From Coptis chinensis (Eukaryota > Streptophyta > Magnoliopsida > Ranunculales > Ranunculaceae): a stretch of 64,000 nucleotides of DNA. The position numbers and the translations under genes were made by a program. The notes beneath the pieces are model-generated. The model was given only the letters and a program-made list of their open reading frames with translations, was not told the origin of the DNA and did no database searches. This document shows, one piece after another, positions 9,641-19,340 of the stretch; the first letter of the stretch is position 1; each line of letters opens with the position of its first letter. The stretch is from contig CM027378.1 in NCBI GenBank assembly GCA_015680905.1, positions 80,567,501 through 80,631,500 on the forward strand, read 5' to 3'.

Positions 9641-11955
9641 TAGCAATATAATAAAGGATTAACACCCTTCGCAATTTTTTAGGGTGCATTATTTGACCAT
9701 TTTGGCGTTTAATTGAACCATCAATAACAAATAAAATAAACATCAGTAAATCGCTAAGAAACAGTGAACCGTCAATAAATATTTCCTTCGTGACTAAGCC
9801 AGAACAAGCACACATTCACTATGCGTCTTGAGTTCGAGGTTTATCCATTAGAAAATAAATCTTTGTTTTTCCGATGAAACACAAAAAAAGTATATCCTTT
9901 CCTTTCCAGTTAAAATTTAACAAACACAGTCAAAAAATTGAGTAACAATGGAGGAAATCGCAGTCACGCCACTATTGGTAAAACTTCTCTTCCATCTCCT
10001 CTGTGCATGGAGAAAAAGGTGCCTCCTCTACTTTCTCCCAAATTTGATTTCACTTCGGTTTTGTCAAATTCAAGTGGAAAGCGTAGGTTCGCCAATCTGA
10101 ATTCTTATTCAAACCTAACTCATATTTGATGAACCTTCTCTAACATCTCAGAATGGAGAAAAAAGTACCTCATTTTCTCCTAAATTTTGATTTTTATCTA
10201 TTCAAATTTTTGAATTTTCATTTTAGTTTTCTCTAATTTATTAATAAGAATTTGGGTACCATGCTTATGGAATAGTTGGGTGGGATAGAAGGGCTAGAGT
10301 GGTCATCGTGACACTGGAAAAGACAGATAAGAAAGGTTGGGGAGCAGTGAAGTCGATCAAAACATGGAAGCCTTTGATGATCAAAACCTCACTACAATTG
10401 ATCCTCAACTCGCTCAAAAGCTTTGTTTGTAAGCCGTATCTCTCTGCCAATCAAATATCAAAAATGACTAAAATTTATAGATTTATTGACTAGCTGTGGC
10501 GTAGTGTTGACATATAGCATAAGCATGTAGATGACTAATATGATTTATTGAACTATATGGCTAGATGTAAATTCTTCTATAGTACCTATTAAAAGCTTGA
10601 TCTGCCAACTTGAGAACAAAAAAACTAGGCACAACTTTTCTTCCATGCATATAGCATGGTACCACGCTAAAGTTTTTCGCTTATCTTTGAATTGTATGGA
10701 TCACCATTATTGCCAAGCCTAAGAATAGGATTTACATGGCTATATGAGGGTGGATTGCTATGGATCCTTTCTCAAAGAGCTCATAGAAGACACTAGCACC
10801 TCCATTTGCTCGTCATAGATACCACCAAAGACCTCCTTAGTTTCTTCAAGAAACTAGTTTTTTGCACGCAAGTAAGGAAATTTATTAATGAAAGGAGTTG
10901 TCAAAGATAATACAAGTTACATGCTTTATCATCCAAATTAATAATAGGTCCTGTTTTCGGCAAAAACCCGCTTCAACACAACGAGAGCAATGGTAAAGAA
11001 CACACTAAGAAACAGAGGAATTTGATGTTGGGGAGATGAAACCGAACCAAATAATGGCTGCCTACGCACTCCAAGATCTATTCTCTAGGGATCAAGTTTC
11101 AACGTAGTTCCTTATGAAAAATAGTTTGGTATTTATAGAGGTAGAGTAGAGAGTCCTTGTAGCTCAAGTAATCTTGTTGCTTGAGTAATTGTGATAGAAT
11201 ATAACTGTCAACTGATAATTATCTTTTTGATAAGAAATGAATCTAGACATAAATCAATGTATATTAGTGGCAAGCCATGTGGCTAAGGTTCAGCCTTAGA
11301 CACATGAGTTAATGGGCCTGTACATTGATCCATGATATTGCGAATTGGGTTTTAGCCCTGTTGATTAAATGAATAAAATAGAGACCCCTACTAATGGACG
11401 TTTGCCACATAGGTGGGGGTCGAAACACCGCCCCCTCTATGTCATGCGAACAAAGTTCACATGGCAAAGAAAAGAAGAAAAATCAAGAAAAACTTGGAAT
11501 AAGAAAAAAGTAAGCGGAATGTATAACAAAGTGTCGTGTGAACGTAAACGATAGGAAAATGGATATTCGGAAAAAATTTGTGAATTATCGGAAACGAAAT
11601 AATGTCAAATAAATGTAGACGGGACGCAATGACGTAGTTAAAGAAAAGATGGCCGAAAATGTACAGAAAAAATAAAAAATGCACATAAATAAAATTGCAA
11701 AAGAAATTGATTGGTGAAAACTGTACCGAACGCATCACGTGATAACGCGAAATCTGAATTCGACGAAGTGTGCCAACGGAATAGCGATATTTGGATTATA
11801 CCGTTGAAAATTAAACGTAGGGGCAGTATAGTAATAATAATAATAAAAGGAAGTTAAACAGTAATTGGACTCAAAGTGTTCGGATGAGATAAGAATTGAG
11901 AGTAGAGATGAAGTCAGAGTTGGAGAAGAATTCCACCAGCACTGGAAAACCCGCG
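9640..11955. other. No gene recognised; possible continuation of the CACTA-like element and flanking non-coding DNA
   Basis: No convincing coding region is visible. At 10009 and 10155 two similar blocks start ATGGAGAAAAA(G/A)GT(G/A)CCTC, followed by TTCTCC..AAATTT.GATTT. They look like a short internal duplication, possibly of a captured exon. The short open frame at 9938-10129 spans the first copy but has no family resemblance I recognise. 11560-11950 is AT-rich and ends at a promoter-like stretch for the next unit. Confidence 0.4.
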
Positions 11956-11959
11956 CGTA

Positions 11960-13930
11960 ATCCTATATAAGTGCTGGGGCCGCATATCCCACTCCATAAA
12001 AAACACTTTACACAGACGTAAGCAAGAGAAGTTTAGATGAAGAAAAGTTACGGGTTTTGAAGAAAAGGTTAGTATGGTGTTTGTTTAGTTAGGATAACTA
12101 AAAAATCAAAATGTTAGAATATAGTGACATCAATGTCAAGCTCAAACCCGGCATTACCATATTCGGGTTGTGATGTATCACTTTGTACTGTACTCTAACT
12201 TTATCCATAAGGTCGTGATTACTTTCTTAATTGATGAAGATAAAATTTTAATGGATGGATGTTTGGTCGTCCTTGAATTGTTGAATGCCCAGAAGATGAG
12301 TGTCAGCCAAGAATAAGCTGGTCCCATTGGGAAGGGCAGTCACGTGTGAATTATTATCATATAAGATTATGAGATTTTGGTACTGTTAATTACACCGGAT
12401 CTTGTGAACCCGATTTTTGAGCTAGCTGACCCGGTTTTTGACCCATCTGACCCGTTTTTCTTGTTTTTTCAGGTAGTAACTACCGCATTATACGGGCTAA
12501 AAAATACTCGAAAGAAAACTCAATGACGATCGCAGACTTGGTGAGGTGGAAAGAAGGTGACGATACAGACTACTGAACCGCCGATGGTCGCTAAAGGAAA
12601 AAAAAAAAATAAAAAAATAAAAAAAAAAAAAAAAAAATACTAGGACTCGAAAATTTGAAATGGAGGAAGTGTAACAATTTGAAACGAAAATCGAAGAAGA
12701 TGAAGTAGTAACGGCTTACTCACAATTAAGTTGCGGGAGTGCAATTTAATCAAAGAAATTGAGCAATTATTGAGTTATTTTGAGCTGCCGAAGAAGACGG
12801 AGAAAAGTTCAGAGAATATGACAAAGCGGTGGCAAAAAAATTCAACAGCATGAAACAGGTATGTCAGTATTTTATTTTTTTCCAGTTAGCTTCAAATTTT
12901 GGTTAAGTCTGAAAGACTAACGAAAAAATTTGTATTTGCGTCGCAGGTTGAAACGGCGGAATTACGAGCAAAAGATATTGACGAAAAGTTTCGAACGGAA
13001 AGATCACAATGCCGTAGAAAAAATAATAATAAAGAAGCTGAATAAAGTTTTCGCTTAGAAAGTTAACGTAATGCGAATTTTTGCCGCACGGAGAAACAAC
13101 AGTTGTACGAGCCTCGGAAAGTTTCGCTCAGAAAGTTCGGCTTAATGCCTTAGAAAAAATAATGAAGCTGTCAAAAAATTTCAGTCGGTAAATTTCTCGT
13201 AGAAAGATCGGCAGAATGCCTTAGAAAAAATAATGATAATGACGAAAATTTTCGCTCGGAAAATTTTTAAGAGAAAGATCGGCACAATGCCATAGAAAAA
13301 AATAATGAAGCTGACGAAAATTTTCGCCCGGAAAATTTTTCAGAGAAAGATCGGCACAATGCCATAGAAAAAAAATAATAATAATGACATTGACGAAAAT
13401 TTTCGTTCGGAAAAATTTTTCAGAGAAAGATCGATCACACGCTGCCTTAGAAAAATTAATGAAGCTGACGAAAATTTTCGCTCGGAAAATTTTTCAGAGA
13501 AAGATCGGCACAATGCCATAGAAAAAAAATAATAATAATGACATTGACGAAAATTTTCGCTCGGAAAATTTTTCTTAAAAAGATCGGCACAATGCCTTAG
13601 AAAAAATAATGACACTGACGAAAATTTTTGTTCAGAGAATTTTTCGTCGAAAGATCGGCACAATGCCTTAGAAAAAATAATGAAGTTGACGAAAATTTTC
13701 GCTCGGAAAATTTTTCATAGAAAGATCGGCACAATGCCTTAAAAAATAATGACTGCGGAAAATAGTTAACCGAAAGCACTAAGCGAAGCGAATGCAGATT
13801 TCGAATAAGAAAATGAAGATTTAATCGAACAACCGTAAGACAATTGACAGAGACAATTGACAATTGATTAGGTAATTGTGTGAATGTAATACTATAGAGC
13901 TAAAACTTCTTTTGATGAAAAATAAAAATA
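11960..13930 (+). CDS. Putative spliced transcription unit encoding a charged repeat protein (function unknown)
   Basis: A TATATAA box lies at about 11964. A likely first intron starts at GTTAGTATGG (about 12068) and ends at TTGTTTTTTCAG (about 12472). A second, clean intron of about 89 bp runs from GTATGTCAG to TTGCGTCGCAG (12857-12945). Across that intron the frame stays open: EEDGEKFREYDKAVAKKFNS upstream joins VETAELRAKDIDEKFRTERS downstream, a charged, helix-prone sequence. The downstream tandem array (13130-13750) encodes repeated variants of the same idea (DENFRSENFSEKDRHNA). AATAAA-like signals occur at about 13918-13932. The 5' frame has a stop shortly before EEDGEK, so the true start is unclear. 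I do not recognise the family; a retrotransposon-derived origin is possible given the neighbours. Confidence 0.4.
12590..12640. repeat. A-rich low-complexity tract
   Basis: An almost pure run of A with a few T lies within the predicted second exon of the unit above. It may be a decayed poly(A) tail of an inserted retroelement or simple slippage. Confidence 0.6.
13130..13750 (+). repeat. Tandem array 1, 71-80 bp monomer, partly coding
   Basis: The landmark GATCGG/GATCGA recurs at 13206, 13277, 13349, 13429, 13503, 13582, 13653 and 13724, a spacing of 71-80 bp. Each unit reads GACGAAAATTTTCGCTCGGA, AAATTTTTCAGAGAAAGATC, then GGCACAATGCC(A/T)TAG. In one frame a unit encodes ADENFRSENFSEKDRHNA followed by (L/I)EKNNE. 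Length variation lies mainly in an (ATA/AAT)n spacer that introduces stops in some units. Confidence 0.85.
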
Positions 13931-14084
13931 AATATGGGTTTATTATTTAATATTGTTGTTGTGTCAGATAACATACCGCGAAAACCGACAATGTTGTAGA
14001 TTTATGCAGTTGAAATGAAATAGAACGATACGCCCCCACGTAGAGAAAAACGCCCCCAATGCATACTTAACTCGGCAAAATTAG

Positions 14085-14905
14085 ACTAAGCGAGTGTAAA
14101 AACGTTAGAACTTCGATTGTCAAAACGAAACGCGCGTGACTTAGTTGGATATTGTCGTGAGTGATAGTAACGGACTAAGCGGTAAAAAAGCCGCTCAAAC
14201 TTAGACCGGTGAAGTTAAACGTAGTAACTTCGCCGATTTTGTTGTAGCGATAGTAATGACTAAGCGAGCTTAAAAGCGTTCAAACTTAAACCGACGGCTA
14301 AATGTGGTAACCGTCGGCCGATTTTTCGTAATAATGATAGTAATGAACTAAGCGGCGTAAAAGCGTTCAAACTTAAACCCGACAAAGTTAAATGCGATAA
14401 CTTCGTCCGATTTTGTCGTGAATGATATTAACGAACCAAGCGAAGTAAAAACGCTCAAACTTAGACTAGCAAAGTTAAAACGTAGTAAACCGCCGATTTT
14501 TGTCGTGAGCGATAGTAATGAGTAAGCGAAAAAAAGTGTTCAAACTTAGACTGACAAAGCTAAATGTGGTAACTTCGCCAGATTTTGTCGTAGCGATAGT
14601 AATGACAAGCGAGCGTAAAAAGCGTTCAAATTTAGACTGACAAAGCTAAATGTGGTAACTTCGCCGATTTTTTTCAGAATGATAGTAATGAACTAAGCGA
14701 GCGTAAAAACGTTCAAACTTAGACTGACAAAGCTAAATGTGGTAACTTCGTCAGATTTTTTTCGTAATGATAGTAATGAATTAAGCAAGCGTAAAAACGT
14801 TCAAACTTAGACTGACAAAGCTAAATGTGGTAACTTCGTCAGATTTTTTCGTAATGATAGTAATGAATTAAGCGAGTGTAAAAACGTTCAAACTTAGACT
14901 GACGA
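14085..14905. repeat. Tandem array 2, about 87-bp monomer
   Basis: The landmark GATAGTAATGA (with variants) recurs at 14163, 14249, 14336, 14424, 14511, 14595, 14681, 14769 and 14856, a spacing of 84-88 bp. A monomer contains ACTAAGCGAGCGTAAAAACG, TTCAAACTTAGACTGACAAA and GTGGTAACTTCG(C/T)C. The rightmost units (14.6-14.9 kb) are the most alike, consistent with recent amplification at that end. The array runs directly into the RNase H fragment of a Tat-type element. Tandem arrays are common next to the pol gene in Tat/Ogre retrotransposons, so an origin there is plausible. Confidence 0.88.
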
Positions 14906-15313
14906 AAAGATGACTGCAAAAGTGATGTGTCAAGCCCTTCGCTTCTAACGGCGGCGGAGAGATAAGCCAATGAATCTGCATGACGTAAGTCCTGTCGGGG
15001 TCTTTGAGTGATAGAGATGCTAACAAATTGTTGAGCAAGACTATGTATCAAACTAAGATAAGCCGCTATACGCTCATCTCTTGCTTCAAAAGACCCACCA
15101 AACTTGATTTGCAACAAGGCGAGAATCCGTGTATAACTGGAGCTTTTGCGCCCCCAGTGTCAAAGCTGTTCTCAAGGCACAAATGGCAGCCTCATACTCG
15201 GCTTCGTTATTTGAAGCGACGAAGCCAAGTCGCACATATTTCCCAATCTTTTCTCTGCCGGGTTTAACAAAAAATGCATCCAATTCCAGACCCAGATTTA
15301 CTATGGGAGCCAT
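14905..15313 (-). pseudogene. RNase H fragment of a Tat/Ogre-type Ty3 retrotransposon
   Basis: RNase H degrades the RNA strand during reverse transcription; Tat elements carry an extra archaeal-type copy. The minus strand reads VASNNEAEYEAAICALRTAL and LQLYTDSRLVANQV, matching the ASNNEAEYEALI and (V/Y)xDSQLVVNQ motifs. A one-base frame change then leads into FEARDERIAAYLSLIHSLAQ and DLRHADSLAYLSAAV, matching RMAAYL and ADALA(N/K)LAS. The upstream catalytic YVDGSS segment is missing: at 15313/15314 the sequence enters an Athila LTR. Integrase is also missing, replaced by tandem array 2. Only this piece of the element remains. Confidence 0.8.
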
Positions 15314-16657
15314 TGATAAGAGTGAAATGAATAGTCTACCTACGAAATGAACTACGAATCCAAAACGTAAGTAAACTAAACTTAGTCTTTTACGTGTCTA
15401 TTATCAAAGCTTCTACTCTCAATGCGAATTGCACTAAATGGAGTACGAAGTTCGTTCCACTCCTAGTTCCCTAGCATGGATTGTTTTCTAAGTCTAACTA
15501 GTCACTCTTAAGTCAATGAGAGCTTTACGAAATATTATACTACGATGCTTAATTAAGATGATTACTAGAAATTAACTACAAAAGCTATGGAAATACTATT
15601 GTTTGACTCTAGATAAAGGAATTAGAGGGGAATCGAATCCACCTCGAATCCAACTTAATGACCTAGTACAGATTGTGGTATCTCGATTCTTACGCTTTCG
15701 GCAAGAATTCCGAGTTAATCCCTAGTGTTCATGGCATTTCTACCAAGTACTAACTAGCATGTGAGGTCGCCCACCCATTCTCATGGCGAAACGCGACCTT
15801 CTAGAGTGGAATAGATGCTACAACGTTTCTATACTAAACAACTAAGGTTTCATCAAGGCTTCATCAACCCCTCTAATGGAGGTTTAGCCTTGAGTCATCA
15901 ATCTAACATTTACCATTGAATCTAAACTAAGCATAATGTGAGAATTTGAGAATTACTTAATTTAGCAATAATGAATCTAATTTAATGGCTGGAATAAAAC
16001 AATGACAAGAATTGAATTTAGATCTATAATGGAAATGACAAATTCAACTTGATAAAAATACTACTTTATTTATCTAATCTATCAAGAACAATGATTCAAG
16101 GATTTAATCTAAAACAAGAATTTAAATGGAACTAAAACTTAATTTAATTAATAAAACTAGATCTATAATTCTATATCTTAATTTAGGTCTAACTAGCTAC
16201 CATTAACAAAGAGCTAAGCTTTTGTTTTATACATCCAGATCCAAAATTCGTGCATGGGCTTGGAGCCATGGGTTGGGCCGAGAATCAGCCCAAAACCCAA
16301 TTCTTTCAATCCAAAAGGCCTCTTCAGCTGCAGTTAGCTTCCACAGACTTTTCGTCCACTTCTGCTCCTCTGATTGGGTCAAGGCTTGGATCATTGCAAA
16401 GCTCTTTCCGAGCCGGTCGTTTTGACATAAGGTAGGCCTCAATCCGAGGTCTGAGTCCAAAGATATGGCATTCGGAAGTTCTACTGACTTTTGCTCCTTT
16501 ATCTCGCTAAAGTGGCACATTTCTCACAATAAACGGACTTTGAAGCCTGAAATGCATAAAAACACGTAATCAGTATTAACTCTTACTTATTATTCACATA
16601 ATTGGTCTAACAGTATGATTATTAAGGGGTTAAAACTACAGTTTTGGGCTCTTATCA
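15314..16657 (-). repeat. 3' LTR of element 3
   Basis: The minus strand starts TGATAAGAGCCCAAAACTG right after the polypurine tract and ends where the plus strand has TGATAAGAGTG at 15314. It is homologous to the LTR at 3301-5816, sharing CCTCTAATGGAGGTTTA, TTTTGACATAA(G/A)GTAG, CTGAAATGCATAAAAA and the TAGTTTTAA terminal region. Length is 1344 bp. The candidate 5-bp flank at the downstream side is GCCAT (15309-15313); its partner is not available. Confidence 0.75.
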
Positions 16658-16674
16658 AACCACCCCCAAACAGC
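16658..16674 (-). promoter_or_regulatory. Polypurine tract of element 3
   Basis: The minus strand reads GTTTGGGGGTGGTT immediately before the LTR start TGATAAG. It is preceded by TTGCTTGAGGACAAGCAAAA, a hairpin-like word commonly found at this place in Athila elements. A second similar block (GAGGACAAAGCA...TTTGTTTGGGGGCATAG on the minus strand) lies at about 18210-18255. Confidence 0.75.
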
Positions 16675-18440
16675 ATTTTGCTTGTCCTCAAGCAAATATG
16701 AGAAATTAGAATAAGTGACCAAAAATGGAGTTCTACCTAATCTCGTTTCGCTGAGTGCGATTGCATTGACCATATGCAACAAGGCCTTAAACCACTAGGA
16801 ATTCCCTAGTGGACGAGTTATAGCCTCGTGAGAGTTTTCCAGTGAAGGTACTCACAAACTTCATCTATACTACAACGACTAAGAAATAAAACTATTGTTT
16901 TCCCCTTCATGCTCAACTATCTATACATCTCTATAGCAATTACATAAGAATAACAGTAAAAACCCTAAGTTAATATATGCATAATAATCAATCATCTACA
17001 ATAAACATATAACAATGAGTAATACTATGAAATGTTTAGCAGGTTTGTTTCTGAGAACTTCGAATAGCGGCCCTTAAGTAGGTCCTCACATAAATGTCAA
17101 GACAAAACCTCTCTGATTTTTCCACCTCAAGTTTAAGCTACTCTAGTGTGCAGTGGGCACACTTTACCATACAATCTCAATGACAACAAGGAAGCCGGGT
17201 CGATCAAACACATCTGCCACTTACTATCACACTAACCTATTCCTAATCGAGCTAGAGGTCTTTATTATTAGTGTTCAAGGGGATTAGGAGATGGTTTAAG
17301 AAGGAAGGAAATGGATATTCAAAAAGGACAAGTCTGAGATAATAGAGTCTTCATATTATGTAACTAGAGAAAACCTTGTTATTTACTTTTGCTTCTACAC
17401 TTTGTTTCCATCCTTAGCCATATTTTTCTTTTCTTTGGCCTTTGACTCCCTTTTTATTCTATTTTTTGGAGTTTTATTTATTTCTATATACTTTTTTTTT
17501 TTTTTTTTTTCTCTTTGGATGGAAACTTCTTTTCTTTATTTTCTCAAGCAACTAACTAATTTTTTGTTTACACAGGTTTTCTCTTCTTCTTTCTTCCTCA
17601 TTCTACTCTCGGACTTATTCTAAATTGGGTAGGTTGATTTTTTTTTATTTTGTTTTGTTTTGTAACAGGGTAAAGGAATTGTGGTTTATGGAAGGCTAAA
17701 GAAAGGGCTCAGAGTGGCTTACTAGCGGAAAATAATTCATAGGTTTGAATTTCTGGCTATATCGATCCAAAGAGCGCCTAAATTCTCGCTTAGGATATGG
17801 CATAGTGATCAAGCAAGTGGACGGTGATTTCTCTATCCGATTTTTACTTCTCCCTTGTGTCATTTCTCAAATGTTTCACTCATATAAGGCTTTAGGCTAT
17901 ATTCTCACAGATTTGTAGCATAAGTACTCTAGCCTAGATTTCAAAAACTTGCATCAAAAACAATCATAGATACTCATGTAATATATTTATAGATAGATGC
18001 AAAGATTATTACCTACATATTAACCTAAGTTTCTAACTATTATTCTGATGCAAAAGCTATGAGACTTCTAGATTGTTAAGAGCATGGAGAAAGAAAACAA
18101 TACCAATATTCCTAAGTGTATAGCATGGACTTATTTATTTATATTTTTAAATTTTGAAAGCATATTATATCTATCTATATCCTAACAGATGCCTTAATTA
18201 CACGAAGTTTCTATGCCCCCAAACAAAAGCATGCTTTGTCCTCAAAGCATTTAAATAAAGAGGGTAGAAAAATACCATGGAAACGCGGAAATTCGTAAAA
18301 CATCCGCAAAACAAATTTAGAACGCACTAATATAGGAAATAAAACCGACGCAACACTATAAGAGTTCCACCCATTATGGGGTTAATGCAATTAAATTGCT
18401 TGGGACATAAGCGGATACTAACTTAACTAAAACTTACCCG
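16675..18440 (-). other. Non-coding 3' region of element 3
   Basis: No coding region is supported. The region lies between the env-like segment and the polypurine tract. It contains a T-rich tract (about 17490-17510) and a second polypurine-like block near 18210-18255. It may be untranslated 3' sequence, possibly with an internal duplication of the tract region. Confidence 0.5.
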
Positions 18441-19340
18441 CACTTCAGCATTTTTACTGCCATCTTCCTCTTCTATAAGAGGTTCTTTTCGCGATCCCCG
18501 CCATGCCATAACAACTTGCCACGCCTTACGCCGTATCATCAACTAATGCTAACCTCTCTAGTGATATTTGGTCCGATGGGGTGTAAGGAGCAACCAAATG
18601 TGGTTGCATTCTGCCATCCCGCCAAGTCATGGCTCGAATGATCGTACCACACGATTGGTAGGTCTCATGATTTCGACCCTTTTCCAATCTGCGGTAATCG
18701 CGGTACGTAATACGGGTAGGCAAGCCGCGTATAAGGCGGCAAACCAAGACAGCATAAGAAGGTACTTATGCCTCAAGGTATGGCCTCGCTTCAACGTAAG
18801 CAACTAAAACTTCGGGAATGTCATACCGACGACGCCCCTCAGCTAAAGCAAGGAAAACGTCACCGTATTATTATTGGCGTATAAACCGCCGTTCCCTAGA
18901 ATGTTCATCATGATGAACAACATGGTTGTGCCTACATTCAGCGATAGGCTACCAGGCGATGTTATATTGGTCTTGGTCCATGATATTTAAACACCCCTCC
19001 CCCATAATACTCATGGAAATAGGCATATTCATATAGGTATGAGTTATCCGTCATATATCCCCACGGTGCATAGGGTCGTAATGGCAATCCCGAAACCAAA
19101 GCTATCAAGTGCTTATCAATTCCATAGACGTATTCATCAATAGTAAGGGAAAACTTTTGTTCTCCTTCTTGGGTACAAAAGAAAGTAATATTATTATAAA
19201 AGAATTCAGTTAGCTTAGGTGAAAAGAATCGCCCTTACTCACCGTAAGATGCCGCCATCCTAATCGCAAGATCCGGCCATGAACGATGCTCCATAGGTAT
19301 AGGTTCCCATCAAGTCTTCAAAAGACTGCTCAGAATGACT
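18440..19340 (-). pseudogene. Athila env-like / 'putative plant transposon protein' region, decayed
   Basis: The minus strand gives, in pieces, RMAASYGE, FFSPKLTEFFYNNITFF, EYVYGIDKHLIALVSGLP, YDIPEVLVAYVEARPYLEA and VCRLIRGLPTRITYRDYRRL. The pattern 'SPKLxxxFYxN(I/L)TF ... LxxLPxxP' resembles the extra 3' open reading frame of Athila elements and the plant transposon-associated domain. The position, 3' of integrase and before the polypurine tract, agrees. Several stops and shifts show it is non-functional. The family match is by memory of motif style only, so moderate confidence. Confidence 0.45.

Noticed and set aside
13340-13863. Minus-strand open frames rich in Phe, Leu and Ser across array 1
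   Set aside because: They are the antisense of the tandem repeat. The plus strand gives the coherent charged repeat and intron-consistent frame.
17402-17623. Plus-strand Phe/Leu-rich frame that looks like a membrane protein
   Set aside because: It arises from a T-rich non-coding tract in the 3' region of element 3. No family signal.
18568-18807. Plus-strand frame opposite the env-like region
   Set aside because: The minus strand carries the element's polarity and motif-like pieces; the plus frame is a shadow.
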